64,000 nucleotides of DNA, from the NCBI GenBank assembly GCA_024346935.1, contig AP024878.1, forward strand, positions 2,108,001 through 2,172,000, in the 5' to 3' direction. This document shows, in pieces, positions 18,986 through 26,979 of the stretch (position 1 is the first letter of the stretch; the number at the start of each line of letters is the position of its first letter). The DNA is from Vibrio inusitatus (GTDB taxonomy: Bacteria > Pseudomonadota > Gammaproteobacteria > Enterobacterales > Vibrionaceae). Position numbers and translations under genes: made by a program. The notes under the pieces are model-generated. The model was not told the DNA's origin. It did no database searches and saw only the letters and a program-made list of their open reading frames with translations.

Positions 18986-19546
18986 CTAAAACCAATGATA
19001 AGTAGCCGAAATGCCATAGTAGTTAATATCAGGACCACCAATATCGTTATACCATGTGTACTCTACAGCACCAGACCAATTTTTTAGAAATTGATACTCA
19101 AGTCCAACACCTAGGTGAGGAGTCCAACCTTGATCGTCTTCAAAAACATTCTCTCCGTTGGCACTCCACTCATAGGCCTGAAAACCTATTTTGCCAAAGA
19201 TCGAAAGACGCTCGACCATTTCATAAGAGCCTTTTGCTGTTAAATCGAGTGTTTTCGCATCATAACTACCCGATACATCCTTGAGTTCAGCTTCACCTAA
19301 ATCATGGTAACCTAACTCAAAAGCAAGCCATGGTAGTGCTTGAATACCAAAGAATATACCCCAAGAAAATGGAGAGTCATCCACTCCAGTTACCTCTGTG
19401 ACACCAGATCCTAAGTCACCATAATTCGCTGTCCCTAATTTAATTCCACCATAAAAATGTGAAAACGTTAAATTATCTGATTCCTCGGCCAGTGAAGGAA
19501 ACGACAGGGCTAGCAGTAGCGTGATTGTGAGAGCGCTCTTTTTCAT
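18986..19546 (-). CDS. Small outer-membrane beta-barrel (OmpA/OmpW-like fold)
   Basis: 186 aa with a signal peptide (MKKSALTITLLLALSFPSLA). The mature part is an 8-strand-type barrel with glycine-rich aromatic strands (FYGGIKLGTANYGD, LAFELGYHDLGEAEL, GKIGFQAYEWSA, PHLGVGLEYQF) and a C-terminal TYHWF. This pattern matches the OmpA N-terminal-like barrels without the peptidoglycan domain. Role unknown. Confidence 0.82.
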   Translation of the reverse strand: MKKSALTITLLLALSFPSLAEESDNLTFSHFYGGIKLGTANYGDLGSGVTEVTGVDDSPFSWGIFFGIQALPWLAFELGYHDLGEAELKDVSGSYDAKTLDLTAKGSYEMVERLSIFGKIGFQAYEWSANGENVFEDDQGWTPHLGVGLEYQFLKNWSGAVEYTWYNDIGGPDINYYGISATYHWF

Positions 19547-19781
19547 TCTCTAATATCCTTCCAAGCTTAAAAGTTAATCATGGTACTGATATACCTAATA
19601 CTAGACCTTGATTGTGATGAAATAGAGAAACCCGATAGTAAATCTAGATAACCTGGAGAGAATGATGAAAAATTTGATCGGCTTAGTACAGCAGTAAACC
19701 AATCAAGAATGATGTTCACAATTAAAATAAGACAATGAAATTTAAGAAGGAAGTCTAGTAAAAAAGAGAAGATAGTCTTTG

Positions 19782-20423
19782 TTATTTAGTCAGTGAATAA
19801 TCATTCATCCGTGCATACTTAATTGCATCATGGCGCGAATGAACATTTAACTTTTTGTAAAGCTTATAGATATGGCTTTTTACCGTACTCTCTGAAAGAA
19901 ACAAACGAGTGGCGATCTGCTGATTTGAAATGCCATAAGCAAGTAACTCTAGGATTTGTTTCTCTCTAGAGGTTAAGTCAGAGTCATGATGCTCCGCTGA
20001 TAGATCAGAACAACGATAGCTACAGACTAATCTCTCCATGTATGGCCTAGGAAGCCAGAGTCCCCCATTGAAGATATATTCAATACTTTCATTTATATGT
20101 TCGATCATCGCATTTTCAAGAAGTACACCTTTTAGCAATTTCCAACGTAGAAGGTCTTCATCAAGCGGTGTTGCAGGCACGTTATGCACCATAAGAGGCC
20201 AACTTAACATATCAAAGTCGGGTAAGATTTGTTTGCTATCGATATAACGCAAGTATTGGTGCTCTATCAAAACTAAATCAGCGACGAGCGTTTGACTGTT
20301 AGCTATCGCTTCATCAGGCGAGCAAGTATGTACCCGAAGGTTTGGTTTTGTAGAAAGTTGCTTTTCTAGAAGACTAGTTTGCAGGTTTCTTTCCGCAAGG
20401 ATCAACAAAGTTCGCATGTTCAT
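19782..20423 (-). CDS. LuxR/CsgD/VpsT-family response regulator
   Basis: 213 aa. The N-terminal half (about 5-115) is a degenerate receiver-like domain lacking a clear acidic pocket. The C-terminal LuxR HTH spans about 147-210 (LTSREKQILELLAYGISNQQIA and ESTVKSHIYKLYKKLNV). Residues 123-126 are WLPR, at the place where VpsT carries W[F/L/M][T/S]R for cyclic di-GMP binding, here with proline instead of T/S. VpsT and CsgD control extracellular matrix and curli. The gene is divergent from the amyloid-like operon across a 540-bp gap, which makes it the likely local regulator (inference). Confidence 0.85.
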   Translation of the reverse strand: MNMRTLLILAERNLQTSLLEKQLSTKPNLRVHTCSPDEAIANSQTLVADLVLIEHQYLRYIDSKQILPDFDMLSWPLMVHNVPATPLDEDLLRWKLLKGVLLENAMIEHINESIEYIFNGGLWLPRPYMERLVCSYRCSDLSAEHHDSDLTSREKQILELLAYGISNQQIATRLFLSESTVKSHIYKLYKKLNVHSRHDAIKYARMNDYSLTK

Positions 20424-20963
20424 GATTAGTGTCTTTTGTGGCTCACACTACAACTTTTAAATGCCACTGCCTCACTATTCTGGTTGTTTTTTGTACAGTA
20501 AATATAGTGTAAAGATCCTTTCCTTGAAAGAGAAAAAGACGAGCTCTGTATGAGAGAACTATTCTCTTTCTCATCAAAATTACTACCTGCTTGAATGGTA
20601 TTTTACAACTTTATAGTCCATCAAAAATGTCAACTATCTGTTCTTAAAGGTAAACCACCTCCTCGTACTTTACCTTTGACTCGTCTCAACTTAATAATCA
20701 CTAGTGCTAAAACTAACTCTTATTCATACTTTTTTAACACGGCTTTTCATACTCTAAGCAACCCTTAACAAAAGCATCGTAACCAATTGTTTTTTATTGG
20801 TTTTATCGAGGCTTATCGATACTGCCATCTAAATCAGCTTTCGCCTCTCCATCACACTACTTTTGCTTACCTATAATCTGATTGCTCTCGGGGAGAAGTG
20901 AGAGCGAAGGCGTATTTTTGCAAACCCTCAAACTGGACGAACAAGGATAATGGGGTACTTATT
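20424..20963. promoter_or_regulatory. Divergent regulatory region of the amyloid-like locus
   Basis: About 540 bp between the regulator and the first structural gene. A perfect TATAAT lies at 20872-20877 but no good -35 is present 17 bp upstream, which suggests an activator-dependent promoter with a leader of about 80 nt. No ORF or clear operator palindrome was found. Confidence 0.45.
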
Positions 20964-21728
20964 ATGAACATGAATAAAACCGGTATTGCACTAGCGTTAG
21001 CTGCAATTCTACTGAGTGGTAATGCGTTCGCTGATGGTCGTCGTGGTAACGATGGTCCTAATACTCAGTCAGTTCCTTCCGATAGCGTTGAAGTCGATGA
21101 CAACTACGTAAATGGTGGTAACAACAATAAGCAATGGGAAGACAGTGCAAACATGCAAGGTAGTGGTAACAACCACAACAATACTGACGACAACAGTAAC
21201 AGCTTGGAAGTAGCTGACAGCTTTAATCTTGACTCTGATATTGATGTCGATAAAAGCAACAATAGTACTCATGATACAGACAACAGTAAAAATCTTGATG
21301 TAGCTGACAGCTTTAATTTAGACACTGATATTGATGTCGATAAAAGCAACAACAGTACTCATGATACAGACAACAGTAAAAACCTTGATGTAGCTGACAG
21401 CTTTAACATTGATGCTGATGGGAGCACCAACGATAGCTACAACCAAACCTATGAATTGGACATAGATGCAACTTTCGTTGTTGCTAATTCATCTTTAGAT
21501 GGTGAAGTAAATGATAACGAAATCGAAATTGGTAGTAGCGGTGGCGGTTATGAACAACGAGGACGCTCTAGTCGACCTTCAGCTTCGGGTGCTGTGAACC
21601 TTCGAGCAGTCAACAGTGTTGATGGCATGCGAAATGTTGCTGGTATTACATCTGTTGCTCAAAATGCTGGTGCAAACTCTTTGGTTCAACAATCTGTTAA
21701 CACTAATGCAAGCATTATTCCTGAGTAA
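20964..21728 (+). CDS. Secreted repeat-rich acidic protein, putative amyloid-like subunit
   Basis: 254 aa from ATG 20964 (signal peptide ending NAFA). The frame is open 22 codons further, but that would bury the signal. The mature protein is rich in Asn, Asp and Ser. A 30-residue unit occurs two full times and once truncated at residues 76-153, each with a V-A-D-S-F-N core. A Gly/Arg/Ser linker follows, and the C-terminal 28 residues carry G-I-T-S-V-A-Q-N-A-G-A-N-S-L-V-Q-Q, similar to curli repeat spacing (Q-x-G-x-N-x-A-x3-Q). No cysteines. First gene of a four-gene operon; likely the main exported subunit (inference). Confidence 0.75.
   Translation: MNMNKTGIALALAAILLSGNAFADGRRGNDGPNTQSVPSDSVEVDDNYVNGGNNNKQWEDSANMQGSGNNHNNTDDNSNSLEVADSFNLDSDIDVDKSNNSTHDTDNSKNLDVADSFNLDTDIDVDKSNNSTHDTDNSKNLDVADSFNIDADGSTNDSYNQTYELDIDATFVVANSSLDGEVNDNEIEIGSSGGGYEQRGRSSRPSASGAVNLRAVNSVDGMRNVAGITSVAQNAGANSLVQQSVNTNASIIPE
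21189..21422 (+). repeat. 90-bp in-frame tandem repeat
   Basis: Two full units (21189-21278 and 21279-21368) and about 54 bp of a third, nearly identical at the DNA level. Differences are mostly silent or conservative (Glu/Asp, Ser/Thr), which suggests recent duplication under coding constraint. Confidence 0.9.
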
Positions 21729-21755
21729 GCAGCTTTACTGAGCTAGGAGTGAACT

Positions 21756-22079
21756 ATGCGTTTGATAATGTGCACAATCAGTTTAATGTTAACCTTCTCT
21801 GTGCACGCGGATGAACTGATGTTACCTGATAGTGCTGTCGGCAATGAAGTTATGGAACAATCTAGAGGCAAGCAGTCCGTAGAACTAGATGTTACTAGCC
21901 TAGCTTCTGATATCGATGGTACTAGTGAAGGGAATATGGCAATTAACACAATGAGTGGTAACAATATTCTCTCTCCAGGCGCGTTTTCGGATAATTCAGG
22001 TATTTCTAGTGTTATTCAAAATACTGGTAATAACGTATTAATCCAGAATTCAACCGTCGTCAACCTGAGTATTGAATAG
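21756..22079 (+). CDS. 107-aa secreted protein with Q-N-x-G-x-N motif, putative minor subunit
   Basis: ATG 21756 with TAGGAG 6 nt upstream. A signal peptide ends near VHA (residue 18). The mature protein is about 89 aa, and its C-terminal 26 residues (82-107) carry G-I-S-S-V-I-Q-N-T-G-N-N-V-L-I-Q-N, the same pattern as the end of the preceding protein; a further A-I-N-T-M-x-x-N-N segment also aligns. By analogy with CsgB or FapB it could be a nucleator or minor subunit, but this is inference. Confidence 0.75.
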   Translation: MRLIMCTISLMLTFSVHADELMLPDSAVGNEVMEQSRGKQSVELDVTSLASDIDGTSEGNMAINTMSGNNILSPGAFSDNSGISSVIQNTGNNVLIQNSTVVNLSIE

Positions 22080-22083
22080 CAAC

Positions 22084-22764
22084 ATGAAGAGGATAATGAG
22101 TCCCCTAGCCTGGTTGATGCTGACATTCTCAGCATCAACCTTCGCTATTGAATTTCTACCACACAGGGCAAACTATTCTGTCCCTGTAAAAAGTTACAAA
22201 GAAATCGTGTTTGGTGATATCTACCGCCAGCAATACGATTTCAGTTGTGGCTCGGCCGCACTGGCTTCTTTATTACAGTTTCACTATCAACGCCCCTCTG
22301 AAGAACAGCAAATTTTTAACGCTATGTATGAAAAAGGAAACCAAGAGCTTATTAATCGGAAAGGGTTCTCACTACTCGATATGAAGTACTACCTTGAATC
22401 TGTTGGTTTAAAAGCAGATGGATTCAAGATAAGCCTAGAAAGAATGCGCAAAGCTGGAGTCCCTGGAATCACATTAGTGAATTTTGACGGTTACATGCAC
22501 TTTGTCGTAATCAAAGGTATAGGAGATAACAACGTAGTATTAGGTGATCCCTCTAGAGGAACAATGGTTATGCCGATAAACGAATTTAATCAATACTACC
22601 AAGGCCTTGTTTTATTGGTACGAAATGAAGCAGATGTCGGAAGGACTAACTTTGTCGATGCGGATACTTTCTCCATTTATGCATCCTCTCCTTTAGAGAC
22701 AGGAATAATAAGAGATTCTATCGGGTTACATAGTATTACTCTTCCATCTTCTGGGGATTATTAG
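22084..22764 (+). CDS. C39-type cysteine peptidase, exported
   Basis: 226 aa from ATG 22084, 4 nt after the previous stop (translational coupling likely). A hydrophobic N-terminal signal (about 1-21) places it in the periplasm. The C39 signature is complete: Gln 49 (oxyanion), Cys 55 in YDFSCGSAALASLL, His 139 in GYMHFVVIKG and Asp 155 in VLGDPSRG. Unlike bacteriocin ABC transporters there is no membrane or ATPase domain. The closest functional parallel I know is FapD of the Pseudomonas Fap system, a stand-alone C39 protein needed for amyloid export. Likely substrates are the neighbours. Confidence 0.9.
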   Translation: MKRIMSPLAWLMLTFSASTFAIEFLPHRANYSVPVKSYKEIVFGDIYRQQYDFSCGSAALASLLQFHYQRPSEEQQIFNAMYEKGNQELINRKGFSLLDMKYYLESVGLKADGFKISLERMRKAGVPGITLVNFDGYMHFVVIKGIGDNNVVLGDPSRGTMVMPINEFNQYYQGLVLLVRNEADVGRTNFVDADTFSIYASSPLETGIIRDSIGLHSITLPSSGDY

Positions 22765-22771
22765 GAGTCAC

Positions 22772-23311
22772 ATGATAGCTAATAAATTAATAGTCGCATT
22801 TGGGTTATTGATGCTACCAATCAGTTTGCTACATGCAGATGAATTGGATATGACAGACATCCAAATCGCTGATAACTACACCTTATCAACTCTGCGTGGT
22901 GGGTTTCGACTCAGCAATGATTATGTCATTGATATTGGAATCAGTATCACAGCAGCGGTAAATGGCAAGAATATCTATCAAGCCACTATAGCCAACTTGG
23001 TATTTCGCAACGGCAATCTTACCGCAGAGCCTACACTAGACAACGACAGTAGTTTTACAGAGATAAATGCAGTGCAGGTGGGTGAAGGTAACTTCATAGA
23101 AGGGAAAGCTAACCAACCTAGTTCACCTGGGGTAACAAAACCCGATATTGTAACTGGGCCTGGCATTATTAATATTATTCAAAACACTCTAGATAACAGC
23201 GTTCTCGGCCTCAATACCGTCGTTGATGTGGATGCTCGCGTTGAAAGCGTCAACAAGCAAATTCGCGATGATCTTCGATTAAAAGAATCTCTACTACAAC
23301 ATAGATACTAA
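22772..23311 (+). CDS. 179-aa secreted protein with double-glycine-like site
   Basis: ATG 22772 with TTAGGAG 5 nt upstream, 7 nt after the peptidase stop. The signal peptide ends near LHA (22). Residues 38-45 read L-S-T-L-R-G-G-F: glycine pair at -1/-2, leucine at -4 and -7, matching the spacing of double-glycine leaders cut by C39 peptidases. Cleavage would release a 22-residue propeptide. Residues 131-158 carry G-I-I-N-I-I-Q-N-T-L-D-N-S-V-L, related to the motif of the two preceding proteins, followed by a 20-residue charged tail. Role unknown; accessory or chaperone-like is possible. Confidence 0.7.
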   Translation: MIANKLIVAFGLLMLPISLLHADELDMTDIQIADNYTLSTLRGGFRLSNDYVIDIGISITAAVNGKNIYQATIANLVFRNGNLTAEPTLDNDSSFTEINAVQVGEGNFIEGKANQPSSPGVTKPDIVTGPGIINIIQNTLDNSVLGLNTVVDVDARVESVNKQIRDDLRLKESLLQHRY

Positions 23312-23316
23312 TTGGA

Positions 23317-24303
23317 CTAGAAGTAGTATGGAACTCTAACTGACAATTGAAAATCTGGAGTATCCTCGGTAAGACCTGCTTGTGCGCTTATATTGAGCGA
23401 AGATCGCGGGTTCATTCTTAGATTTACGCCAAAAGTTAAAGAATCTAAATGAAGAAGTTTGGCATCGTCAGGTTCTTGTCCGTTGATCTTACTCTTTAAA
23501 ATGGTTCTGTGGTTTACTCCTATTGAAAAAGATAGATCTGGGTTAACAGCAAAGCCCATACCACCGCCAATTGATATGGTATCTCCTAGATCAATTTCTT
23601 GCTCCTCACTCCCCCCCACCTCTACTTTATCTTTAAAATTATAGATGTACCCTATATTGGCAAATAACACAGCGGGATCCGTTGGGTACAGCATGGTGAG
23701 GCTAGGTTCAATACTCCAAAACCCTGAACCTGTTGAAACATCCTCTAAGGTATTAGTTGTTTCATCAATGTCTATTTCATAAGGAGAGCGACCGGTTTTG
23801 GTTTTTAGCCTCAACCCTCCTATCCAATAGGGCGTGCTATCGAAATTAAACTGATGGCGTAAACCAATTTCTAGATCCCCCATTGCTCCACCGCTATTCG
23901 AACGGCTAATCACATCCGGAGAGCCATCTTGAATCGGTCTAACGACTATCTGATCGTTACGGTAGACATAAGGCAATCTCAACTCAAACTCCGTCGCATT
24001 GGTTAATCCGAGACGCGCTGTTAGCCCAAATGTAGTTGTAACAAAGTCCGCATCACTGACCTCAATCCGCCCAACAATTAGCGTGGGGAGTACGGTATAA
24101 CCAACGACAGAAACACGGTTTGAAGAGTTTTGAGTAAAACTAAGAGAGCCTTCTAAGGACCAAGTTCCTTTGGGGGATAGGACCCCTGGTTTATCAATGA
24201 CGTCGCCTACTGTTAGCGTGACATCATTGTTTTCTTCTGCATAAATACTTTGGCTCATGCACAATAAAACGGTGCCACACCAGACAATCGGTTTGTCCAA
24301 CAT
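23317..24303 (-). CDS. Outer-membrane beta-barrel, FapF/phenol-MetA-like, putative export pore
   Basis: 328 aa from ATG 24303 with AAGGA 7 nt upstream (a GTG one codon earlier is possible). A signal peptide ends at IYA. The mature protein has alternating strands throughout and a C-terminal VPYYF. Stretches such as LTARLGLTNATEFELRLPYVYR and GAMGDLEIGLRHQFN resemble the transporter family annotated as phenol_MetA_deg. It is convergent to the operon with only 5 bp between stops. Unlike Pseudomonas FapF I see no coiled coil after the signal peptide. Export pore is an inference from context. Confidence 0.72.
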   Translation of the reverse strand: MLDKPIVWCGTVLLCMSQSIYAEENNDVTLTVGDVIDKPGVLSPKGTWSLEGSLSFTQNSSNRVSVVGYTVLPTLIVGRIEVSDADFVTTTFGLTARLGLTNATEFELRLPYVYRNDQIVVRPIQDGSPDVISRSNSGGAMGDLEIGLRHQFNFDSTPYWIGGLRLKTKTGRSPYEIDIDETTNTLEDVSTGSGFWSIEPSLTMLYPTDPAVLFANIGYIYNFKDKVEVGGSEEQEIDLGDTISIGGGMGFAVNPDLSFSIGVNHRTILKSKINGQEPDDAKLLHLDSLTFGVNLRMNPRSSLNISAQAGLTEDTPDFQLSVRVPYYF

Positions 24304-24437
24304 CACAATATCCTTCTTTTTGGGGTGTTTAATTTTTAGTCAATTTTGCGTATATCGCAAATATTTAGTACAAAAATTAACCATCAAGAAGGTGTAATTC
24401 AGCCCTCTTTCATAAAGGAAAGAGTCTGCCATTTTTG

Positions 24438-24470
24438 GTGGGGTTTTCTAATATGGTCAGTGAAGATGGA
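24438..24470 (-). repeat. Degraded tRNA-Pro 3'-end relic, copy 3
   Basis: A half terminator (ggggttttct) followed by tggtcagtgaagatgga, which matches the complement of the tRNA-Pro 3' end at 24796 onward with two to three changes. The most decayed of the relics. Confidence 0.6.
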
Positions 24471-24540
24471 CTGGGACTGGGCTTCCTACGGATTAGTACG
24501 ATAGTCAAGGACATGTGCTTCTCTATGTCCTTAAACAACA

Positions 24541-24592
24541 AAACCCCGCAACGAGTGCGAGGTTTCTAGATATGGTCGATGAAGAGGGATCC
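24541..24592 (-). repeat. Degraded tRNA-Pro 3'-end relic with terminator, copy 2
   Basis: A terminator hairpin (aaaccccgca / tgcgaggttt) followed by tggtcgatgaagagggat, one change from the tRNA-Pro 3' end. Confidence 0.7.
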
Positions 24593-24646
24593 GATTGGAC
24601 TGGCATTCCAGCCCACGACATGTACTTTCCTTCCTCTCTAAACGAC

Positions 24647-24703
24647 AAAACCCCGCAACGAGTGCGGGGTTTCTAAAGGTGGTCGGTGAAGAGGGATTCG
24701 AAC
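24647..24703 (-). repeat. tRNA-Pro 3'-end relic with terminator, copy 1
   Basis: A terminator hairpin (aaaaccccgca / tgcggggttt) followed by 24 nt identical to the complement of the tRNA-Pro 3' end, including CCA; the similarity stops abruptly within the T arm. The tRNA body is absent, so it is not a working gene. Confidence 0.8.
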
Positions 24704-24758
24704 GCGGCGGGCTTCCGCACCCGACCCGTGCACCAGTGAAAACAGTGTATTCTAAAAC

Positions 24759-24790
24759 GCAAAAAGCCCGTCATTTCTGACGAGCTTTTC
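24759..24790 (-). terminator. Terminator of tRNA-Pro
   Basis: Stem aaagc-tcgtca / tgacg-ggcttt with a GAAA-type loop and T run on the minus strand, immediately after the tRNA 3' end. Confidence 0.85.
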
Positions 24791-24795
24791 TAATA

Positions 24796-24872
<77 letters not shown>

Positions 24873-25257
24873 AATTCTCAATGAGGAGTATTTCCTGCTG
24901 AGACCGCGTATAATACGGATTTTTTCTGACTGCGCAATACCTATCTTTATAAAAATGCATTTGAAATTCTTATATGGCGAAAGATTAAGCTCCCTCACAA
25001 GAAACGGGAGCCAGCAACCATATTTAGCAAACTTAAAGTTACATACGAATAACAATTGATCTAGATCATCTCTACTTTCAAGTCACAAATTACTATGGTT
25101 ACATCATTCAGTAATGAGTGATGAATCTCCTCAATAGATCAGTTGGCAGCTAATTGTTGCGCCGAGGCAATCTGAATTGCCTCGGTTTTTCTTTTTTAAG
25201 TGACGTACGTCTTTTTCCAATTATAATCTCCCTATCCCAAACCGTTTCTTGATATTT
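24873..25257. other. Gap between tRNA-Pro and smrA
   Basis: Non-coding apart from the orphan terminator at 25162-25197. It must carry the promoters of tRNA-Pro and smrA. Confidence 0.4.
25162..25197 (+). terminator. Orphan plus-strand terminator
   Basis: A perfect 10-bp stem ccgaggcaat / attgcctcgg with a 4-nt loop and tttttctttttt tail. No plus-strand gene precedes it, so it may end a small RNA starting near 25090-25110 or act as an attenuator for smrA. Confidence 0.8.
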
Positions 25258-25842
25258 ATGTCTGAAGAATTTGACAATGATTTTTCCTTCCAGGAGATGA
25301 TGGGAGATGTTAAACCTCTCCATCACGACACTGCTGTTCATAAAAAGTCTCATACTGCTGATGAAAACCATCTGCTGAGACAATTGGCAGCAGTAAGTAT
25401 TGAAGAAGAACTACCCGAATACTTAACGCTTGATAATGCCCCCATGCTAAAGCCTGACGACATTATCGAGTTTAAACGTAGCGGTGTACAAAATGGCGTT
25501 TATCGTAAATTGAGGCTGGGCAAGTACCCAATTCAAGCCAAGTTAGATCTGCATCGCAGAACCCTAACCCAAGCACGAGACGAAGTTGTACACTTCCTTA
25601 AGCAATGCTTAAGGCTAGAAGCAAGAACCATCATCATAGTGCATGGCAAGGGTCATAACTCAAACCCACCAGCACTAATGAAAAGCTACGTAGCTTTTTG
25701 GCTACAACAAATTAATGAAGTACTTTGTGTTCATTCAGCTCAAGCCTTTCACGGTGGAAGTGGCGCGATCTATGTAATGCTGAAGAAGAACGAAGAAAAA
25801 AAACTAGAGAACCGAGAACGTCACCAAAAACGTCAAGGTTAA
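25258..25842 (+). CDS. smrA: Smr-domain endonuclease SmrA
   Basis: 194 aa from ATG 25258 (a TTG three codons earlier also keeps the frame). The first half has DUF-like SmrA features (EMMGDVKPL, IIEFKRSGVQNGVYRKLRLGKYPIQAKLDLHRRTL) and the second is the Smr domain with DLHR, IIIVHGKGHNS and AFHGGSGAIYVML. It resembles E. coli SmrA (YdaL) closely. Smr domains nick or cleave nucleic acid, with SmrB-type proteins acting in ribosome rescue. Located 18 bp before rluF, so likely co-transcribed. Confidence 0.9.
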   Translation: MSEEFDNDFSFQEMMGDVKPLHHDTAVHKKSHTADENHLLRQLAAVSIEEELPEYLTLDNAPMLKPDDIIEFKRSGVQNGVYRKLRLGKYPIQAKLDLHRRTLTQARDEVVHFLKQCLRLEARTIIIVHGKGHNSNPPALMKSYVAFWLQQINEVLCVHSAQAFHGGSGAIYVMLKKNEEKKLENRERHQKRQG

Positions 25843-25860
25843 CTCAAAACAGAGAGAACT

Positions 25861-26865
25861 ATGTCTGATAACGCAAAGCGACTAAATAAATTCATCAGTG
25901 AAACTGGCTTCTGCTCTCGTAGAGAAGCGGACAAACTGATAGAACAAGGCCGAGTAACCATTAATGGTAAAGTTCCAGAGATGGGCACAAAGGTCACTTC
26001 AGAGGATGAAGTTCTTGTTGATGGCAATCCGCTACGAGCAAAGCGTAAGGCTATCTACATTGCACTGAACAAACCTACAGGCATTACCTGTACTACAGAG
26101 CGCGATATCCCTGGAAACATTGTCGACTTTATTGGACACAAAGAGCGTATTTTCCCGATTGGACGATTGGACAAACCCTCTGACGGCCTAATTTTCTTAA
26201 CCAATGATGGCGATATTGTAAATAAGATCCTTCGTGCAGGGAACAATCACGAAAAAGAGTATGTGGTCCGTGTTGATAGACCTATCACTCCTGAGTTTTT
26301 AAAGAAGATGGCAAGTGGCGTGTCTATTCTGGACACAGTGACTTTACCATGTGAAATCACCAAAGAGTCTGAATACAGCTTTCGTATTGTCTTAACACAG
26401 GGCCTAAATCGCCAGATTCGACGCATGTGTGAAGCGTTAGATTACCGTGTATTCAAACTACGCCGAGTGCGTATTATGAATATCACCATCGATGGTATTC
26501 CCAACGGCAAATGGCGCTACTTAAGCGACGATGAGGTGCGAACCTTACTTGAACTTAGTGGCGACTCTGTGGGAACGGAAGAGGCATCGATAAAGGATGC
26601 TCAGGGACGACATATCAGGAAAGCCACTGATGCTAAGCTTTACGATAGCCGCGAAGAAAACCAGGTATCCAGAGCCCGCCGCAATCGCGATGAGCAAAAA
26701 CAGGTATTTGATGGCAAGTTTACCCCTAGCAGACATAGACCAAAGGGAAAACCGTCTTCAGGTCAGTCATCAGGTAATAAGAGTTACTCAAAGCCGACTA
26801 ATCCTGCAAAGCCAAGTGACAGCAATAAGCCTCGAGTGAAAGGTAAATTGAGCCTGAAGAAGTAA
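25861..26865 (+). CDS. rluF: 23S rRNA pseudouridine synthase RluF
   Basis: 334 aa. An S4 domain at about 5-60 (RLNKFISETGFCSRREADKLIEQGRV), followed by the RsuA/RluF-type catalytic domain with GRLDKPSDGL; the catalytic Asp is expected at 104. E. coli RluF modifies U2604 of 23S rRNA. The C-terminal 90 residues are a basic, Ser/Lys/Pro-rich low-complexity tail, probably RNA-interacting and not needed for fold. Confidence 0.93.
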   Translation: MSDNAKRLNKFISETGFCSRREADKLIEQGRVTINGKVPEMGTKVTSEDEVLVDGNPLRAKRKAIYIALNKPTGITCTTERDIPGNIVDFIGHKERIFPIGRLDKPSDGLIFLTNDGDIVNKILRAGNNHEKEYVVRVDRPITPEFLKKMASGVSILDTVTLPCEITKESEYSFRIVLTQGLNRQIRRMCEALDYRVFKLRRVRIMNITIDGIPNGKWRYLSDDEVRTLLELSGDSVGTEEASIKDAQGRHIRKATDAKLYDSREENQVSRARRNRDEQKQVFDGKFTPSRHRPKGKPSSGQSSGNKSYSKPTNPAKPSDSNKPRVKGKLSLKK

Positions 26866-26874
26866 AAGTAGATA

Positions 26875-26888
26875 GCTGTCAGCTGTCA
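26875..26888. repeat. GCTGTCA x 2 heptamer
   Basis: Two adjacent GCTGTCA heptamers right after rluF, with a third at 27003-27009. Related to the GCTATCA array at 11787. Confidence 0.6.
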
Positions 26889-26954
26889 GAATGTTTATCA
26901 ACACGAATTTTGCTTCGACACCTAAACTCAAACTCTGTTACCTAACGCAGTAAG

Positions 26955-26979
26955 ATTCCCGCTAAAATCATGCGGGAAT
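26955..26979. repeat. REP-like palindrome (ATTCCCG-type)
   Basis: An 8-bp stem attcccgc / gcgggaat around a 9-nt loop starting TAAAA, followed by GAC. Compared with the copy at 11736 the closing pair has changed from A-T to C-G, which preserves pairing. Confidence 0.65.

Noticed and set aside
19782..24303. Naming the locus fap or csg
   Set aside because: Only architecture and short motifs agree; I cannot show orthology by eye, so gene symbols were left empty.
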